Position numbers and translations under genes: made by a program. Of a stretch of 36,205 bases of DNA, positions 15,965 to 23,951 are shown piece after piece. This DNA is from an uncultured Roseburia sp. (GTDB lineage: Bacteria > Bacillota > Clostridia > Lachnospirales > Lachnospiraceae), in contig CANTEO010000024.1 of the NCBI GenBank assembly GCA_947652855.1, positions 1 to 36,205 of the forward strand, in the 5' to 3' direction. Under the pieces are notes generated by a model. It saw nothing but the letters and a program-made list of their open reading frames with translations. It did not search any database and was not told the DNA's origin. The first letter of the stretch is position 1, and each line of letters opens with the position of its first letter.

Positions 15965-17161
15965 CTATGGCCTTGGGCTGCCGCACTCACTGCAGAACTT
16001 CCCGGCATTCTTCGTTCCGCATCCGCACACCCATTCGCCGGACGGACGCGGCTTGCCGCATTCACCGCAAAATTTTCCGGTGTTTTTCGTCCCGCACCCG
16101 CAAAGCCATCCTCCCGGAACGCCGCCGCTTTGCGCCGCCTGGCCTCCCTGTGGCTGCGGGGCGCCGGAAGGCGCCTGTAAATGCATCTGAGCCAGGTTGA
16201 CGTTCGACGCGTTCGAAAATCCCCCGGCCTGCATCCCGACGCCCATGCCCATAAACCCGGCCATGCTCCCGTTTGGGTTTGCGCCCGCAGACTCAAGGCC
16301 CCTGGCCATCGCTCCCTGGATATAGCCCTCCCGAAGCGACGGGTCAGAGAGCATTGCGCCCTGGTTTCGCATCTGAATCATCTTTTGCGACTCTTCATCA
16401 TAAGAGATGCTCGCGATGCCCACCGCCTGCACTTCCATGCCGCGCATCGCATTCCAGCTCTCGTCCAGCACGTCCGCCATATAGCGGCTAAGCTCCCTTC
16501 CCTTGCTCGCCACATAAGAAATTCGGATCCCGTCGGCCGACATCTGATTAATGGACGCCTGCAGCGCCTCTAAGAACTCCGCCAAAAACTGCTCATTGAT
16601 ATCCGAAACCTCCACGTAGCCCGCGTTCCTTGGAATCACTTCCTGATAGAACTTGAGCGGATCCGTGATCTTGATGGAATACGTCCCATGCGTGCGTAAA
16701 AACAGCTCCGCATTGTAAAAATTGTCAAAATAGTTCACCGGGTTCCTGGTGCCGAACTTAATGCCCTTAATCTCCTGTAAATTGATATAAAAGACTTTCT
16801 GACGCACGGAAACAGCCCCGCCGTACTGAACGCGCGAAAACGTCTCCCTGACGCTTTCCTTTAGCTGCCCGTTAAACAAAGACGGCATTGCAGAATTGTC
16901 CACCTTAAAATAGCCCGGCTCCGCCGTATAATCCACAACCTTTCCGCCGTCCACCAGCATCATGAACTGATTGTCATACACATGGATGACGGAGCCGTCC
17001 GTCACCACGTCCTCAGATCCTTTCACGTTTTGTCCCTTGCGCATCCTTACGCCAGAGCAAAACACGGTATTGGCCCCCATGTCCTCCGGCTCAAGCACTT
17101 CCTTCCATTGGTCGGCCAATGAGCCGCCAATGGACTGCGTCACGGCTTTTATGATACCCAT
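15965..17161 (-). CDS. SPFH/Band-7 domain protein (YdjI-like) with C-terminal double zinc ribbon
   Basis: The protein has 398 residues. An SPFH-type domain covers about residues 30-290 (FMMLVDGGKVVDYTAEPGYF and the later KFYQEVIPRNAGYVEVSDIN are characteristic of the 'virion core protein-like' YdjI subgroup). A glycine/glutamine-rich linker follows. The C-terminus has two near-identical zinc ribbons, WLCGCGTKNTGKFCGECGKP and WVCGCGTKNAGKFCSECGSP. There is no signal peptide. YdjI in Bacillus helps recruit membrane-stress proteins (family knowledge). It follows prfB after 55 nt and precedes the zinc-ribbon and TPM genes, with GGGAGGAATCGGA as ribosome site. A membrane-surface complex of the three products is inferred. 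Confidence 0.87.
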   Translation of the reverse strand: MGIIKAVTQSIGGSLADQWKEVLEPEDMGANTVFCSGVRMRKGQNVKGSEDVVTDGSVIHVYDNQFMMLVDGGKVVDYTAEPGYFKVDNSAMPSLFNGQLKESVRETFSRVQYGGAVSVRQKVFYINLQEIKGIKFGTRNPVNYFDNFYNAELFLRTHGTYSIKITDPLKFYQEVIPRNAGYVEVSDINEQFLAEFLEALQASINQMSADGIRISYVASKGRELSRYMADVLDESWNAMRGMEVQAVGIASISYDEESQKMIQMRNQGAMLSDPSLREGYIQGAMARGLESAGANPNGSMAGFMGMGVGMQAGGFSNASNVNLAQMHLQAPSGAPQPQGGQAAQSGGVPGGWLCGCGTKNTGKFCGECGKPRPSGEWVCGCGTKNAGKFCSECGSPRP

Positions 17162-17216
17162 TCCGATTCCTCCCTGTACCTTTCCATTCAGACGCCCTCT
17201 CCATTACGCAGGCCGT

Positions 17217-18354
17217 TTAGGCGTCCCCGCCCGAAGACGGCGCGGGGCAGCCCAAAGACAGCCATTTCAGATACCCATTGATGAACAGGTCAATTTTGCC
17301 GTCCATCACGCGGTCTACGCTGCCCGTCTCCACGCCGGTGCGGTGATCCTTCACCAGAGTATACGGCTGCATGACATACGAGCGGATCTGGTTGCCCCAT
17401 CCGATCTCCGTCACCTCGCCGCGGATGCCCTCCGCCTTTTTCGCGTTTTCCTGCTGCTTTAGCAGATACAGCTTGGCCTTTAGCATCTGCATCGCCTTAT
17501 CCTTGTTCATATGCTGAGAACGCTCATTCTGACACTGCACCACAATTCCTGTGGGATAATGCGTAATTCGGATCGCCGAGGAGGTCTTGTTGATGTGCTG
17601 CCCGCCTGCCCCGCTGGAACGGTAGGTGTCCACCCGGATGTCCTCATCCCTCACTTCAATGTCAATGTCCTCCTCAATGTCCGGCATCACGTCGCAGGAG
17701 ACAAACGAGGTCTGCCGCTTGCCTGCCGCGTTGAACGGAGAAATGCGCACCAGCCGGTGTACGCCCTTTTCGGATTTCAAATAGCCATACGCATTCTCTC
17801 CGTTCACCTGGAACGTAATGGACTTAATGCCTGCCTCATCCCCGTCCAGAGAATCCAAAACCTCCACGCTAAAGCCCTTGTCCGCCGCCCACCTTGTAAA
17901 CATCCGGTAGAGCATCCCGGCCCAGTCGCAGGACTCCGTCCCCCCTGCCCCCGCATGGAGGGAGAGGATCGCATTGTCTTTGTCGTACTCCCCGGAAAGC
18001 AGCGTCTTCATGCGGATGCCCTCAAGCGTCGCCTCAAATTCGACCAGCTCCTCCTTCACCTCGTCCACAAGGGACGCGTCATTTTCCTCGTTCCCTAGCT
18101 CAATCAAAGCCTCAATGTCCTCAAATTGTCCATTTAGCTTTGCAAACGTCTCTACGTCGTCCTTTAAGCTCTTCAATTCCTTCATCTTAAGCTGCGAGCG
18201 TTCCGTATCGTCCCAAAAATCCGGGGCCTCCATCTCCCGCTCCATTTCCTGAATCTTCCTCTCCTTTGCAGCTAAGTCAAAGTGAATCCCTCACTTCCAC
18301 CAATGGTTGTCTGTAAGCGTTCAAAGCCGCTTTGAATGAATCAAATTCTACCAT
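17217..18354 (-). CDS. prfB: Peptide chain release factor 2, expressed by programmed +1 frameshift
   Basis: RF2 releases finished proteins at UAA and UGA codons. The first 25 codons (ATG at 18354, protein MVEFDSFKAALNAYRQPLVE) end at CTT TGA. A shift to the +1 frame at CTTTGAC (18282-18276) joins them to DLAAKERKIQEMEREMEAPD and onward, giving about 378 residues in total. The shifted body contains the tRNA-mimicking RISPF stop-codon recognition motif and the catalytic GGQ (SSGAGGQHINKTSSA). Excess RF2 reads the in-frame UGA and stops its own synthesis; low RF2 allows the shift. An SD-like GAGGGA lies just before the slip site. The start lies within the end of the VanZ-like gene (14-bp overlap). 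Confidence 0.96.
18280..18296 (-). promoter_or_regulatory. prfB: Inverted repeat at the prfB frameshift site
   Basis: AAGTGA and TCACTT pair perfectly around a GGGAT loop. The 3' arm includes the CTT of the slippery site, and the loop contributes to the SD-like stimulator. If this hairpin forms when no ribosome is present it would hide the shift site; a ribosome arriving there would melt it. Confidence 0.45.
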
Positions 18355-18847
18355 TAATTTCACCTCTTTCTTTTCTTTTTTTCTTCCAAACAGAAATTAC
18401 AAGCCAGGCCAAAAGCAGGCCGGCGGCCGCCCCCGCGCTGTCAATCAGGACATCCTTCACTTCCCCGGAACGCCCTTCGATAAAGAGCTGATGGAACTCA
18501 TCCGTCGCCGCGTAGGATGCTGCGAGCGCAAACGCCCATAAATATCTCCGCCCCGCAAAAACAGGGTAACAAGAGCAGTTCCCAAGGAAAATGCAGGCCA
18601 AAACGGCGTATTCCGTCATATGCGCCGCCTTTCTCACCGGATGGTCCAAACGCTCTACGCATTCCGTCAAAGCCTCCTCGTCCCATCCCAGACGAAGCGC
18701 CTGGCTGACCGCCTCCGTGACGCGGTAAATCAGGCGGCCGCTGACCTCGCCGGACTCTTCTGCCTTTTGATTGGAAAACGAGAAAATCATTGCCATCCAA
18801 AGGATGGCAAGCGCAATCCAAACCCCTCTTTTGCAAGTCCCATTCAT
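18341..18847 (-). CDS. VanZ-like family membrane protein
   Basis: The protein has 168 residues. VanZ-family features are clear: an N-terminal transmembrane helix ending in the FSNQ motif (WMAMIFSFSNQKAEES), the conserved RKAAHMTEYAVLA, and the TDEFHQLFIEGRSGEVKDVLID motif followed by another helix. VanZ proteins are small membrane proteins linked to glycopeptide tolerance and envelope functions; the biochemical role is unknown. It starts 2 nt after the S41 protease stop, and its end overlaps the prfB start by 14 bp, so it is firmly inside the operon. No van resistance genes are nearby. Confidence 0.88.
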   Translation of the reverse strand: MNGTCKRGVWIALAILWMAMIFSFSNQKAEESGEVSGRLIYRVTEAVSQALRLGWDEEALTECVERLDHPVRKAAHMTEYAVLACIFLGNCSCYPVFAGRRYLWAFALAASYAATDEFHQLFIEGRSGEVKDVLIDSAGAAAGLLLAWLVISVWKKKRKERGEINGRI

Positions 18848-18849
18848 GC

Positions 18850-20121
18850 CTAAAGCTCCTTCTTTAGAATCTCAATCGCGCGAAGGACTTGATTATCCTT
18901 CATTTCGTCGTATTCCCCCGACTTCTTCCCCATATATTCATACGGCAGCTCCACGTCCGGCGCAATCCCCGTCCCATGGATATTCTCCCCATTTGGCGTA
19001 AAATATTTTGCGGTCGTCAGCTTAATTGCGTCGCCTTCCTTCAACGTAATGATGGACTGCACCACGCCTTTGCCAAACGTCTTCTCCCCAATCAGCGTCC
19101 CATACTGAAAATCCCGGATCGCGCCCGCTAAAATTTCGGCCGCGCTCGCGCTGTTGCCATTCATCAGAACCGCGATCGGCAAATCCATCTTCGTCTTCTC
19201 ATCCGACGTATAGTCCTGACGCTTGCCGTATTTGTCCTGCGTATACACAACGACTCCCTCCGGCAAGATCGAATCCAGGATCTCCGTCACGGCCGTCACC
19301 ATGCCGCCTGGATTGTCCCGCACGTCCAAAATCATCGCGCGCATCCCCTGCGCCGTCAAGTCCTCCACTGCCGCCGCAAACTGCTCCGCAGTCGGCGCTC
19401 CAAATTCCAGGATTTGGATATAGCCGATTTCCCCATCTAAAAGCTTATGGCTGACTGTAGGCAGGTCAATGTTCGCCCGCTCCACGTCAATCTCCAGGTA
19501 GTCCTCCTCACCCTCTCTGTAAATCTGAAGATGCACCTTCGTCCCTTCCTCGCCCCGGATATGCGTCACCAGATCGGAAAGCTCCATGCTCACCGACTCA
19601 ATTCCCTCCACCATCACCAAGACGTCGCCATCCAAAATGCCCGCCTTCTGCGCCGGGGAGCCGTCATACACATGGGTGACGGTCACCTGCATCGTGTCCC
19701 TGTCCTGGGACAGGCCCGCTCCAATGCCGCAGTAATTCTGCGTGGCGGAAATCTGCAGATCCGCATATTCCTGCGCCGTATAGTACTGAGTGTACTTGTC
19801 GTCAAGCCCGCTTAAAAGGCCGGAATAAATTCCTTCGGCAAGCTGCTCCTCCTCCACGTCATCATAAAAATAAAGATGAATGTAGCCGATCAGCTCATTT
19901 ACCTTGCTTTTCACCTGATCGCTTAACGCAATTGAAAGGCTCTCCTTTTGCCCGAAAAACACAGAGCCCTCGCCAAAAACGGACAGAAAGGCAAACAGCG
20001 CGACCGCGCCAGCCAGCAGAGTCCCTGCCGCGCCGATTAAGACGCCCCTGCCAAAGCCGCTTTTTTTCTCCCTTTGAACCTCAAACCCTTCCCCAGATTC
20101 CATATCCTCCTGCATCCGCAT
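18850..20121 (-). CDS. C-terminal processing peptidase, S41 family
   Basis: The protein has 423 residues. A single transmembrane anchor lies near residues 27-48 (VLIGAAGTLLAGAVALFAFL), so the enzyme faces outward. A PDZ domain covers about 125-215 (YCGIGAGLSQDRD, then GILDGDVLVMVEG). The protease core has the catalytic Ser326 in GNSASAAE, Lys351 in GEKTFGKG and Gln355, with the spacing known from Prc/CtpA. Such proteases trim the C-termini of exported proteins, often in envelope maturation. It follows ftsX by 50 nt; ftsE-ftsX-ctpA order is common in Firmicutes and suggests a link to FtsEX-controlled cell-wall hydrolysis. Alternative starts 2 and 6 codons downstream are possible. Confidence 0.93.
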   Translation of the reverse strand: MRMQEDMESGEGFEVQREKKSGFGRGVLIGAAGTLLAGAVALFAFLSVFGEGSVFFGQKESLSIALSDQVKSKVNELIGYIHLYFYDDVEEEQLAEGIYSGLLSGLDDKYTQYYTAQEYADLQISATQNYCGIGAGLSQDRDTMQVTVTHVYDGSPAQKAGILDGDVLVMVEGIESVSMELSDLVTHIRGEEGTKVHLQIYREGEEDYLEIDVERANIDLPTVSHKLLDGEIGYIQILEFGAPTAEQFAAAVEDLTAQGMRAMILDVRDNPGGMVTAVTEILDSILPEGVVVYTQDKYGKRQDYTSDEKTKMDLPIAVLMNGNSASAAEILAGAIRDFQYGTLIGEKTFGKGVVQSIITLKEGDAIKLTTAKYFTPNGENIHGTGIAPDVELPYEYMGKKSGEYDEMKDNQVLRAIEILKKEL

Positions 20122-20171
20122 CCATTCCTTTCTGATTTTGTTATGAAAACGCTGTTTGAACCGACCGCCCC

Positions 20172-21080
20172 TTAAACCTTCAAATGTTTCCGGATCGTGA
20201 TGACGCTCCCCAACAGGCCAATCCCAAGGCCAAGGATCAAAGCCGCCGGAATCAGGGCATGAAACACCTCATTTGCCGGGACAAAACGGATCAGCCTGCT
20301 TAAAAAGCTGAACTTATCCCCTATGTACGCCACAATCCGGTTGTAAAGCATATAAAGGAGCGCAAGCGGCAAGGCCGCCCCGACCAGGCCAATCAGCACG
20401 CCCTCCACAATAAACGGCGCGCGCACAAAAGAATCCGTCGCCCCAATCAGCTTCATGATCGCGATTTCGTCCCTTCGGACCGCGATCCCCGTCGTCACCG
20501 TATTGCTGATCAAAAAAATCGCCACCAAAAACAAAATCAGGATCACTCCCACGGAAATATAGCCGATCAGGCTGTTGAAGTCGGAAAGCGTGTTCGCGAC
20601 AATCGCGGAATGGCGCACCTCGCGCACGCCCTCCAAATCCGTTAAGTACTCCACCAAAACCTTCTGCATGGAGACGTCATTCATATAAATCTCAAAGCTG
20701 GAGGAGTTCGCCAAAGGGTTGTCGTCGGCAAACCCGGCCGCCGCCTCGTCATCGCCTCCTAAATACTCCTCCTTAAACTCCGCCCATGCCTCCTCCGCGG
20801 AAACATAATTGTAATCTGAAACCTCCGCCCTCGCCTTAATCTCCTTTTCAATGGAGGCCACCTGCTCCGGCGTGATGCCCGGCTCAAAAAACACCGTGAC
20901 CGCCACGCCGGACTCCGCGTCCTTCACCATAGCCTGAAAATTCGTCACAATCGCAAAAAAAAGGCCGAACAAAAAAATACAGGCTGACATTGTCGCAATC
21001 GAAGCTAGGGAAAACATCTTATTGTTGCAGATATTCTTAACGCCCTGCTTTATGGTATAGCCAATCGTGCTAATCCTCAT
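20172..21080 (-). CDS. ftsX: Cell-division ABC transporter permease
   Basis: FtsX is the membrane partner of FtsE; the pair activates peptidoglycan hydrolases during division or elongation. From the ATG at 21080 it has 302 residues (a GTG three codons earlier is possible). The N-terminal helix is MFSLASIATMSACIFLFGLF. A large outer loop follows (about 45-170, including the typical VTVFFEPGITPEQVASIEKE), and then three more helices with RRDEIAIMKLIGATDSFVRAPF, the family's conserved cytoplasmic segment. It overlaps ftsE by 11 bp. Confidence 0.95.
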   Translation of the reverse strand: MRISTIGYTIKQGVKNICNNKMFSLASIATMSACIFLFGLFFAIVTNFQAMVKDAESGVAVTVFFEPGITPEQVASIEKEIKARAEVSDYNYVSAEEAWAEFKEEYLGGDDEAAAGFADDNPLANSSSFEIYMNDVSMQKVLVEYLTDLEGVREVRHSAIVANTLSDFNSLIGYISVGVILILFLVAIFLISNTVTTGIAVRRDEIAIMKLIGATDSFVRAPFIVEGVLIGLVGAALPLALLYMLYNRIVAYIGDKFSFLSRLIRFVPANEVFHALIPAALILGLGIGLLGSVITIRKHLKV

Positions 21081-21750
21081 TGCCGCCACCTTTTACGTCA
21101 GAAATGACGACGCCTTTCTTAATCGTAATCACGCGCTTTTGCATCACCTTCACAATCTCCATATTGTGGGTGACGACCACGACAGTCGTTCCGCGCTCGT
21201 TGATCTCCTCCAACAGCTTCATGATCTCCCACGCGTTATTCACGTCGAGGTTTCCCGTCGGCTCATCCGCAAGCAGGATTTTCGGCCGGTTGATTAACGC
21301 CCTGGCAATCGCCACCCGCTGCTGCTCCCCTCCCGAAAGCTGCCTTGGAAATGATTTGTACTTCGCCGCAAGGCCCACCATGGAAAGCATTTGCGGCACC
21401 TTTTTTCGGGATTCGCGAACGCTCGCCCCGATCACCCGCTGTGCGAACGCCACGTTGTCATACACATTCCTGTCCTTCAACAGACGGAAATCCTGAAACA
21501 CCACGCCCAAATCCCTTCGGAACTTGGGGATCCTCCTGTGCCCAATCAGATTCAGCCTCTTACCATTGATGGAAATCGTCCCCTCCGTCGGCTCAAGCTC
21601 CTTTAGCAAAAGCTTAATCAGAGTGGATTTCCCGGAGCCGCTGTCTCCTACGACAAACACAAACTCCCCTTCGTCAATCTCCAAATTCACGTCGTTAAGC
21701 GCCGGGATCCCGGCGGAATATGCCTTGCTGACATGCTCTAATCGAATCAT
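21070..21750 (-). CDS. ftsE: Cell-division ABC transporter ATPase
   Basis: FtsE is the ATPase of the FtsEX complex. From the ATG at 21750 it has 226 residues; I prefer this start because AGGAGGTG precedes it and it gives the standard MIRLEHVSKAY. Walker A is GDSGSGKST, the Q-loop is VVFQDFRLL, the ABC signature is LSGGEQQRVAIARAL, Walker B is ILLADEPTGNLD, and the H-loop is VVVTHN. It starts 14 nt after the stop of the CdaR-type regulator gene. Confidence 0.96.
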   Translation of the reverse strand: MIRLEHVSKAYSAGIPALNDVNLEIDEGEFVFVVGDSGSGKSTLIKLLLKELEPTEGTISINGKRLNLIGHRRIPKFRRDLGVVFQDFRLLKDRNVYDNVAFAQRVIGASVRESRKKVPQMLSMVGLAAKYKSFPRQLSGGEQQRVAIARALINRPKILLADEPTGNLDVNNAWEIMKLLEEINERGTTVVVVTHNMEIVKVMQKRVITIKKGVVISDVKGGGNED

Positions 21751-21764
21751 GGACACCTCCTGCA

Positions 21765-22853
21765 TCAATAATCAATCGCTTCCATATACTTCATATATTT
21801 GACCACCATTAAGGCGATTTTAAACGTAATCGCGTCCTCAAACACGCGAAGGTCTAAGCCCGTGCTTTTCTGAAGCTTATCCAGACGGTACACCAGCGTG
21901 TTCCTGTGGATATACAGCTGCCTTGACGTCTCGGACACATTCAGGCTGTTCTCAAAGAATTTATTGATGGTCGTAAGCGTCTCCTCGTCAAAATCATCCG
22001 GAAACTTCCCTTCAAAAATCTCCCCGATAAACATCTTGCAAAGAGGGATGGGAAGCTGATAAATCAGCCGGCCAATCCCAAGGGTGGAATACGCCACGAC
22101 GCTTTTGCCCTGAAAGAAAATCTTGCCGACGTCAAGCGCCATGCGCGCCTCTTTATAGGAACGGGACACATCCTTAATCTCGCCTACAATCGTGCCATAC
22201 GCGATATGAATCTCCCGCTTCACCTCTCCCTTGAACAAATCCAACATCACTTCCGCGGCCTTATATAAGTCGTCATACGTCTCATTCTCGGCCAGCTCCT
22301 TCACGACAATGATGTCCTTTTCATCCACGGCCGTCACAAAGTCCTTTAACTTGCCGCCAAAAATGCTCTTCACCCGCTCCACGTCATTTCCATCGTTATC
22401 CTGATCCGTCTCGATGATATACACCACCCGCCGTACCTGCGTATCTATGTGAAGCTTCTTGGAGCGGTTATAAATATCCACCAAAAGCAAGTTGTCAAGC
22501 AGCAGGTTCTTAATGAAATTATCCTTATCAAAACGCTCTTTATAGGCGACTAAAAGGCCCTGCACCTGAAACACGGCCATCTTGCCGATCATATAGGCGT
22601 CGTCCCCGTCCCCGTTGGCAAGCAGGATGTACTCTAATTGACGCTCATCAAACACCTTGAAAAAATGGCATCCCCTCATAGCCTGCGAGTCTGCCGGGGA
22701 TGACGCAAAAGCCTCCGCCTCTTTCAGATAATCCTCCGCTTCTTTAAACGTGGCGGCCAATACCGTCCCTTCTACGTCAATGACGCCCAAATCTATTCTT
22801 GATATCCCCTTAATGCCGTCAATTGTATTCTGCAATATCTGGTTTGAAATCAT
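21765..22853 (-). CDS. CdaR/PucR-type transcriptional regulator
   Basis: From the ATG at 22853 it has 362 residues (AAGGAGAATGGGGAT upstream); the longer ORF start would read through the structured leader. The N-terminus resembles the sugar-diacid recognition domain of CdaR-like proteins (ISNQILQNTIDGIKGISRID, then GVIDVEGTVLAAT). The middle is a GGDEF-like CdaR region, and the C-terminus is the PucR-type HTH (LNVSETSRQLYIHRNTLVYR, then LDKLQKSTGLDLRVFEDA). The family senses small molecules and activates catabolic genes, but the neighbours here are ftsEX and a protease, so its target may be its own operon. The effector is unknown. Confidence 0.87.
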   Translation of the reverse strand: MISNQILQNTIDGIKGISRIDLGVIDVEGTVLAATFKEAEDYLKEAEAFASSPADSQAMRGCHFFKVFDERQLEYILLANGDGDDAYMIGKMAVFQVQGLLVAYKERFDKDNFIKNLLLDNLLLVDIYNRSKKLHIDTQVRRVVYIIETDQDNDGNDVERVKSIFGGKLKDFVTAVDEKDIIVVKELAENETYDDLYKAAEVMLDLFKGEVKREIHIAYGTIVGEIKDVSRSYKEARMALDVGKIFFQGKSVVAYSTLGIGRLIYQLPIPLCKMFIGEIFEGKFPDDFDEETLTTINKFFENSLNVSETSRQLYIHRNTLVYRLDKLQKSTGLDLRVFEDAITFKIALMVVKYMKYMEAIDY

Positions 22854-22919
22854 ATCCCCATTCTCCTTCTCTGAAAGAAATTTTCTGCCATAAAATGATT
22901 CAGCTATAAAATTCCTATC

Positions 22920-23004
22920 GCAGGGAGCGCCTCGCGAGCCCTGCAATCAGATTGACGGCGCGTCCCGCGCCTTTTATGAGAATCCGCTTCACAGCTTCTC
23001 ATAA
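22920..23004 (-). promoter_or_regulatory. Hairpin-rich leader of the CdaR-type regulator mRNA
   Basis: Three potential stems stand in a row in the roughly 150-nt untranslated leader. TTATGAGAA/TTCTCATAA is 9 bp and perfect (22974-23004). GGCGCG/CGCGCC has a 3-nt loop (22957-22971). GCAGGG/CCCTGC encloses CTCGCGAG (22920-22944). None is followed by a clear U-tract. The first stem lies right at the predicted transcript start. They may be an operator, a stability element or a regulatory RNA; I do not recognise a known riboswitch class. Confidence 0.45.
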
Positions 23005-23012
23005 CATAAGCT

Positions 23013-23041
23013 ATATTACGTATTTTAAGACAAAATGACAA
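23013..23041 (-). promoter_or_regulatory. Promoter of the CdaR–ftsEX–prfB–TPM operon
   Basis: On the minus strand TTGTCA (23041-23036) and TAATAT (23018-23013) are separated by 17 nt. The -35 box overlaps the T-tract of the preceding yitT terminator. Predicted transcription would begin near 23005, leaving a leader of about 150 nt. Confidence 0.6.
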
Positions 23042-23082
23042 AAAAAGAAAGAGGAAATGCAATTCTTTTTATGCATTCCCTC
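23038..23082 (-). terminator. Rho-independent terminator of the YitT-family gene
   Basis: An 11-bp stem with one G-U pair (GAGGGAATGCA with TGCATTTCCTC) is followed on the minus strand by TTTCTTTTTTTG. The stem begins inside the TGA stop codon of the YitT-family gene, so termination is immediate. Confidence 0.85.
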
Positions 23083-23947
23083 ATCTTTTTCTAAATCCTT
23101 CTCCCAAAACTTCCCTTACGTCGGACACAATCACAAACGCGTTTTCATCCAACTGGGCGACAATTTCTTTCAGCTCTACTATTTCTTTTTTGGAAACGAC
23201 GCAGTAAAGCGCCTGCTTATCGCTCCCGGAATACATCCCCTTCGCATACAGCGCCGTTAATCCCCGGTTCAGCTTTTCCATCAGCATCTGAGCCATCTGG
23301 CCGTACTGATCCGTGATGATAAAGGCGGCCTTGGAATAATGCATCCCTTCCATCAGCGCGTCGGAAACCTTTGCCGTGATAAAAATGGCGATCACCGCGT
23401 ACAGGCCGGAGTGCAGGCCAAACGCATACAGCCCGCAAATCACCACGAGGCCGTCAATCACCTGCATGATCTGCATGACCGAATAATGCTTTCGCTTTGC
23501 CTGAATTAAGACCGAAGCCAAGTCCGTCCCTCCCGTCGTGGATTTCGCAAGAAGCACAAGCCCGATTCCCACGCCGCAGGCCAGGCCGCCAAAGACGGCG
23601 GCAAGCAACGGATCCCCCTGCGCCATGTCCCCCGCGGGGATCACAAACAGCCACGCGGAAAGGAGCGACGCGCCAAGGATGGTCCTGCCCACAAAACGCT
23701 TTCCAAAAACAAAATAAGCGGCCCAAAACAAAGGGATGTTTAACGCTATATTTGTCAGCCACAGCGGCAGGCCGCCTGGAAAAACCCCAAGCGTCATCTG
23801 CCTGACTACAATCGCGATCCCAGTAAACCCGCCTGTCACAAGGCCGGCCGGGTCGAAAAACCACTGAATCCCAAACGCCATGCAGCCAGTCCCGGCCACC
23901 GTCCACAGCACGTCCACATACGCCGGCTTCTGATGCAAACACTTCAT
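23081..23947 (-). CDS. YitT-family membrane protein (DUF161 + DUF2179)
   Basis: The protein has 288 residues. Five or so transmembrane helices fill the first 190 residues (starting with VLWTVAGTGCMAFGIQWFF and including the family's GLVTGGFTGIAIV and KSTTGGTDLASVLIQ motifs). A cytoplasmic DUF2179 ferredoxin-like domain follows (AALYAKGMYSG or similar, then LYCVVSKKEIVELKEIVAQL). The biochemical role of YitT proteins is unknown. It starts 4 nt after the stop of the WecG-like gene with a poor ribosome site, suggesting translational coupling, and ends at a strong terminator. Confidence 0.92.
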   Translation of the reverse strand: MKCLHQKPAYVDVLWTVAGTGCMAFGIQWFFDPAGLVTGGFTGIAIVVRQMTLGVFPGGLPLWLTNIALNIPLFWAAYFVFGKRFVGRTILGASLLSAWLFVIPAGDMAQGDPLLAAVFGGLACGVGIGLVLLAKSTTGGTDLASVLIQAKRKHYSVMQIMQVIDGLVVICGLYAFGLHSGLYAVIAIFITAKVSDALMEGMHYSKAAFIITDQYGQMAQMLMEKLNRGLTALYAKGMYSGSDKQALYCVVSKKEIVELKEIVAQLDENAFVIVSDVREVLGEGFRKR

Positions 23948-23951
23948 AATA

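Noticed and set aside
18270..18290. Apparent frameshift mutation or broken start in prfB
   Set aside because: CTTTGAC after 25 codons is the known programmed +1 shift that regulates release factor 2, so the gene is intact.
18341..18847. Vancomycin-type resistance determinant because of the VanZ-like protein
   Set aside because: VanZ-like proteins are common housekeeping membrane proteins; no vanA/B-type ligase, vanH or vanX is present.
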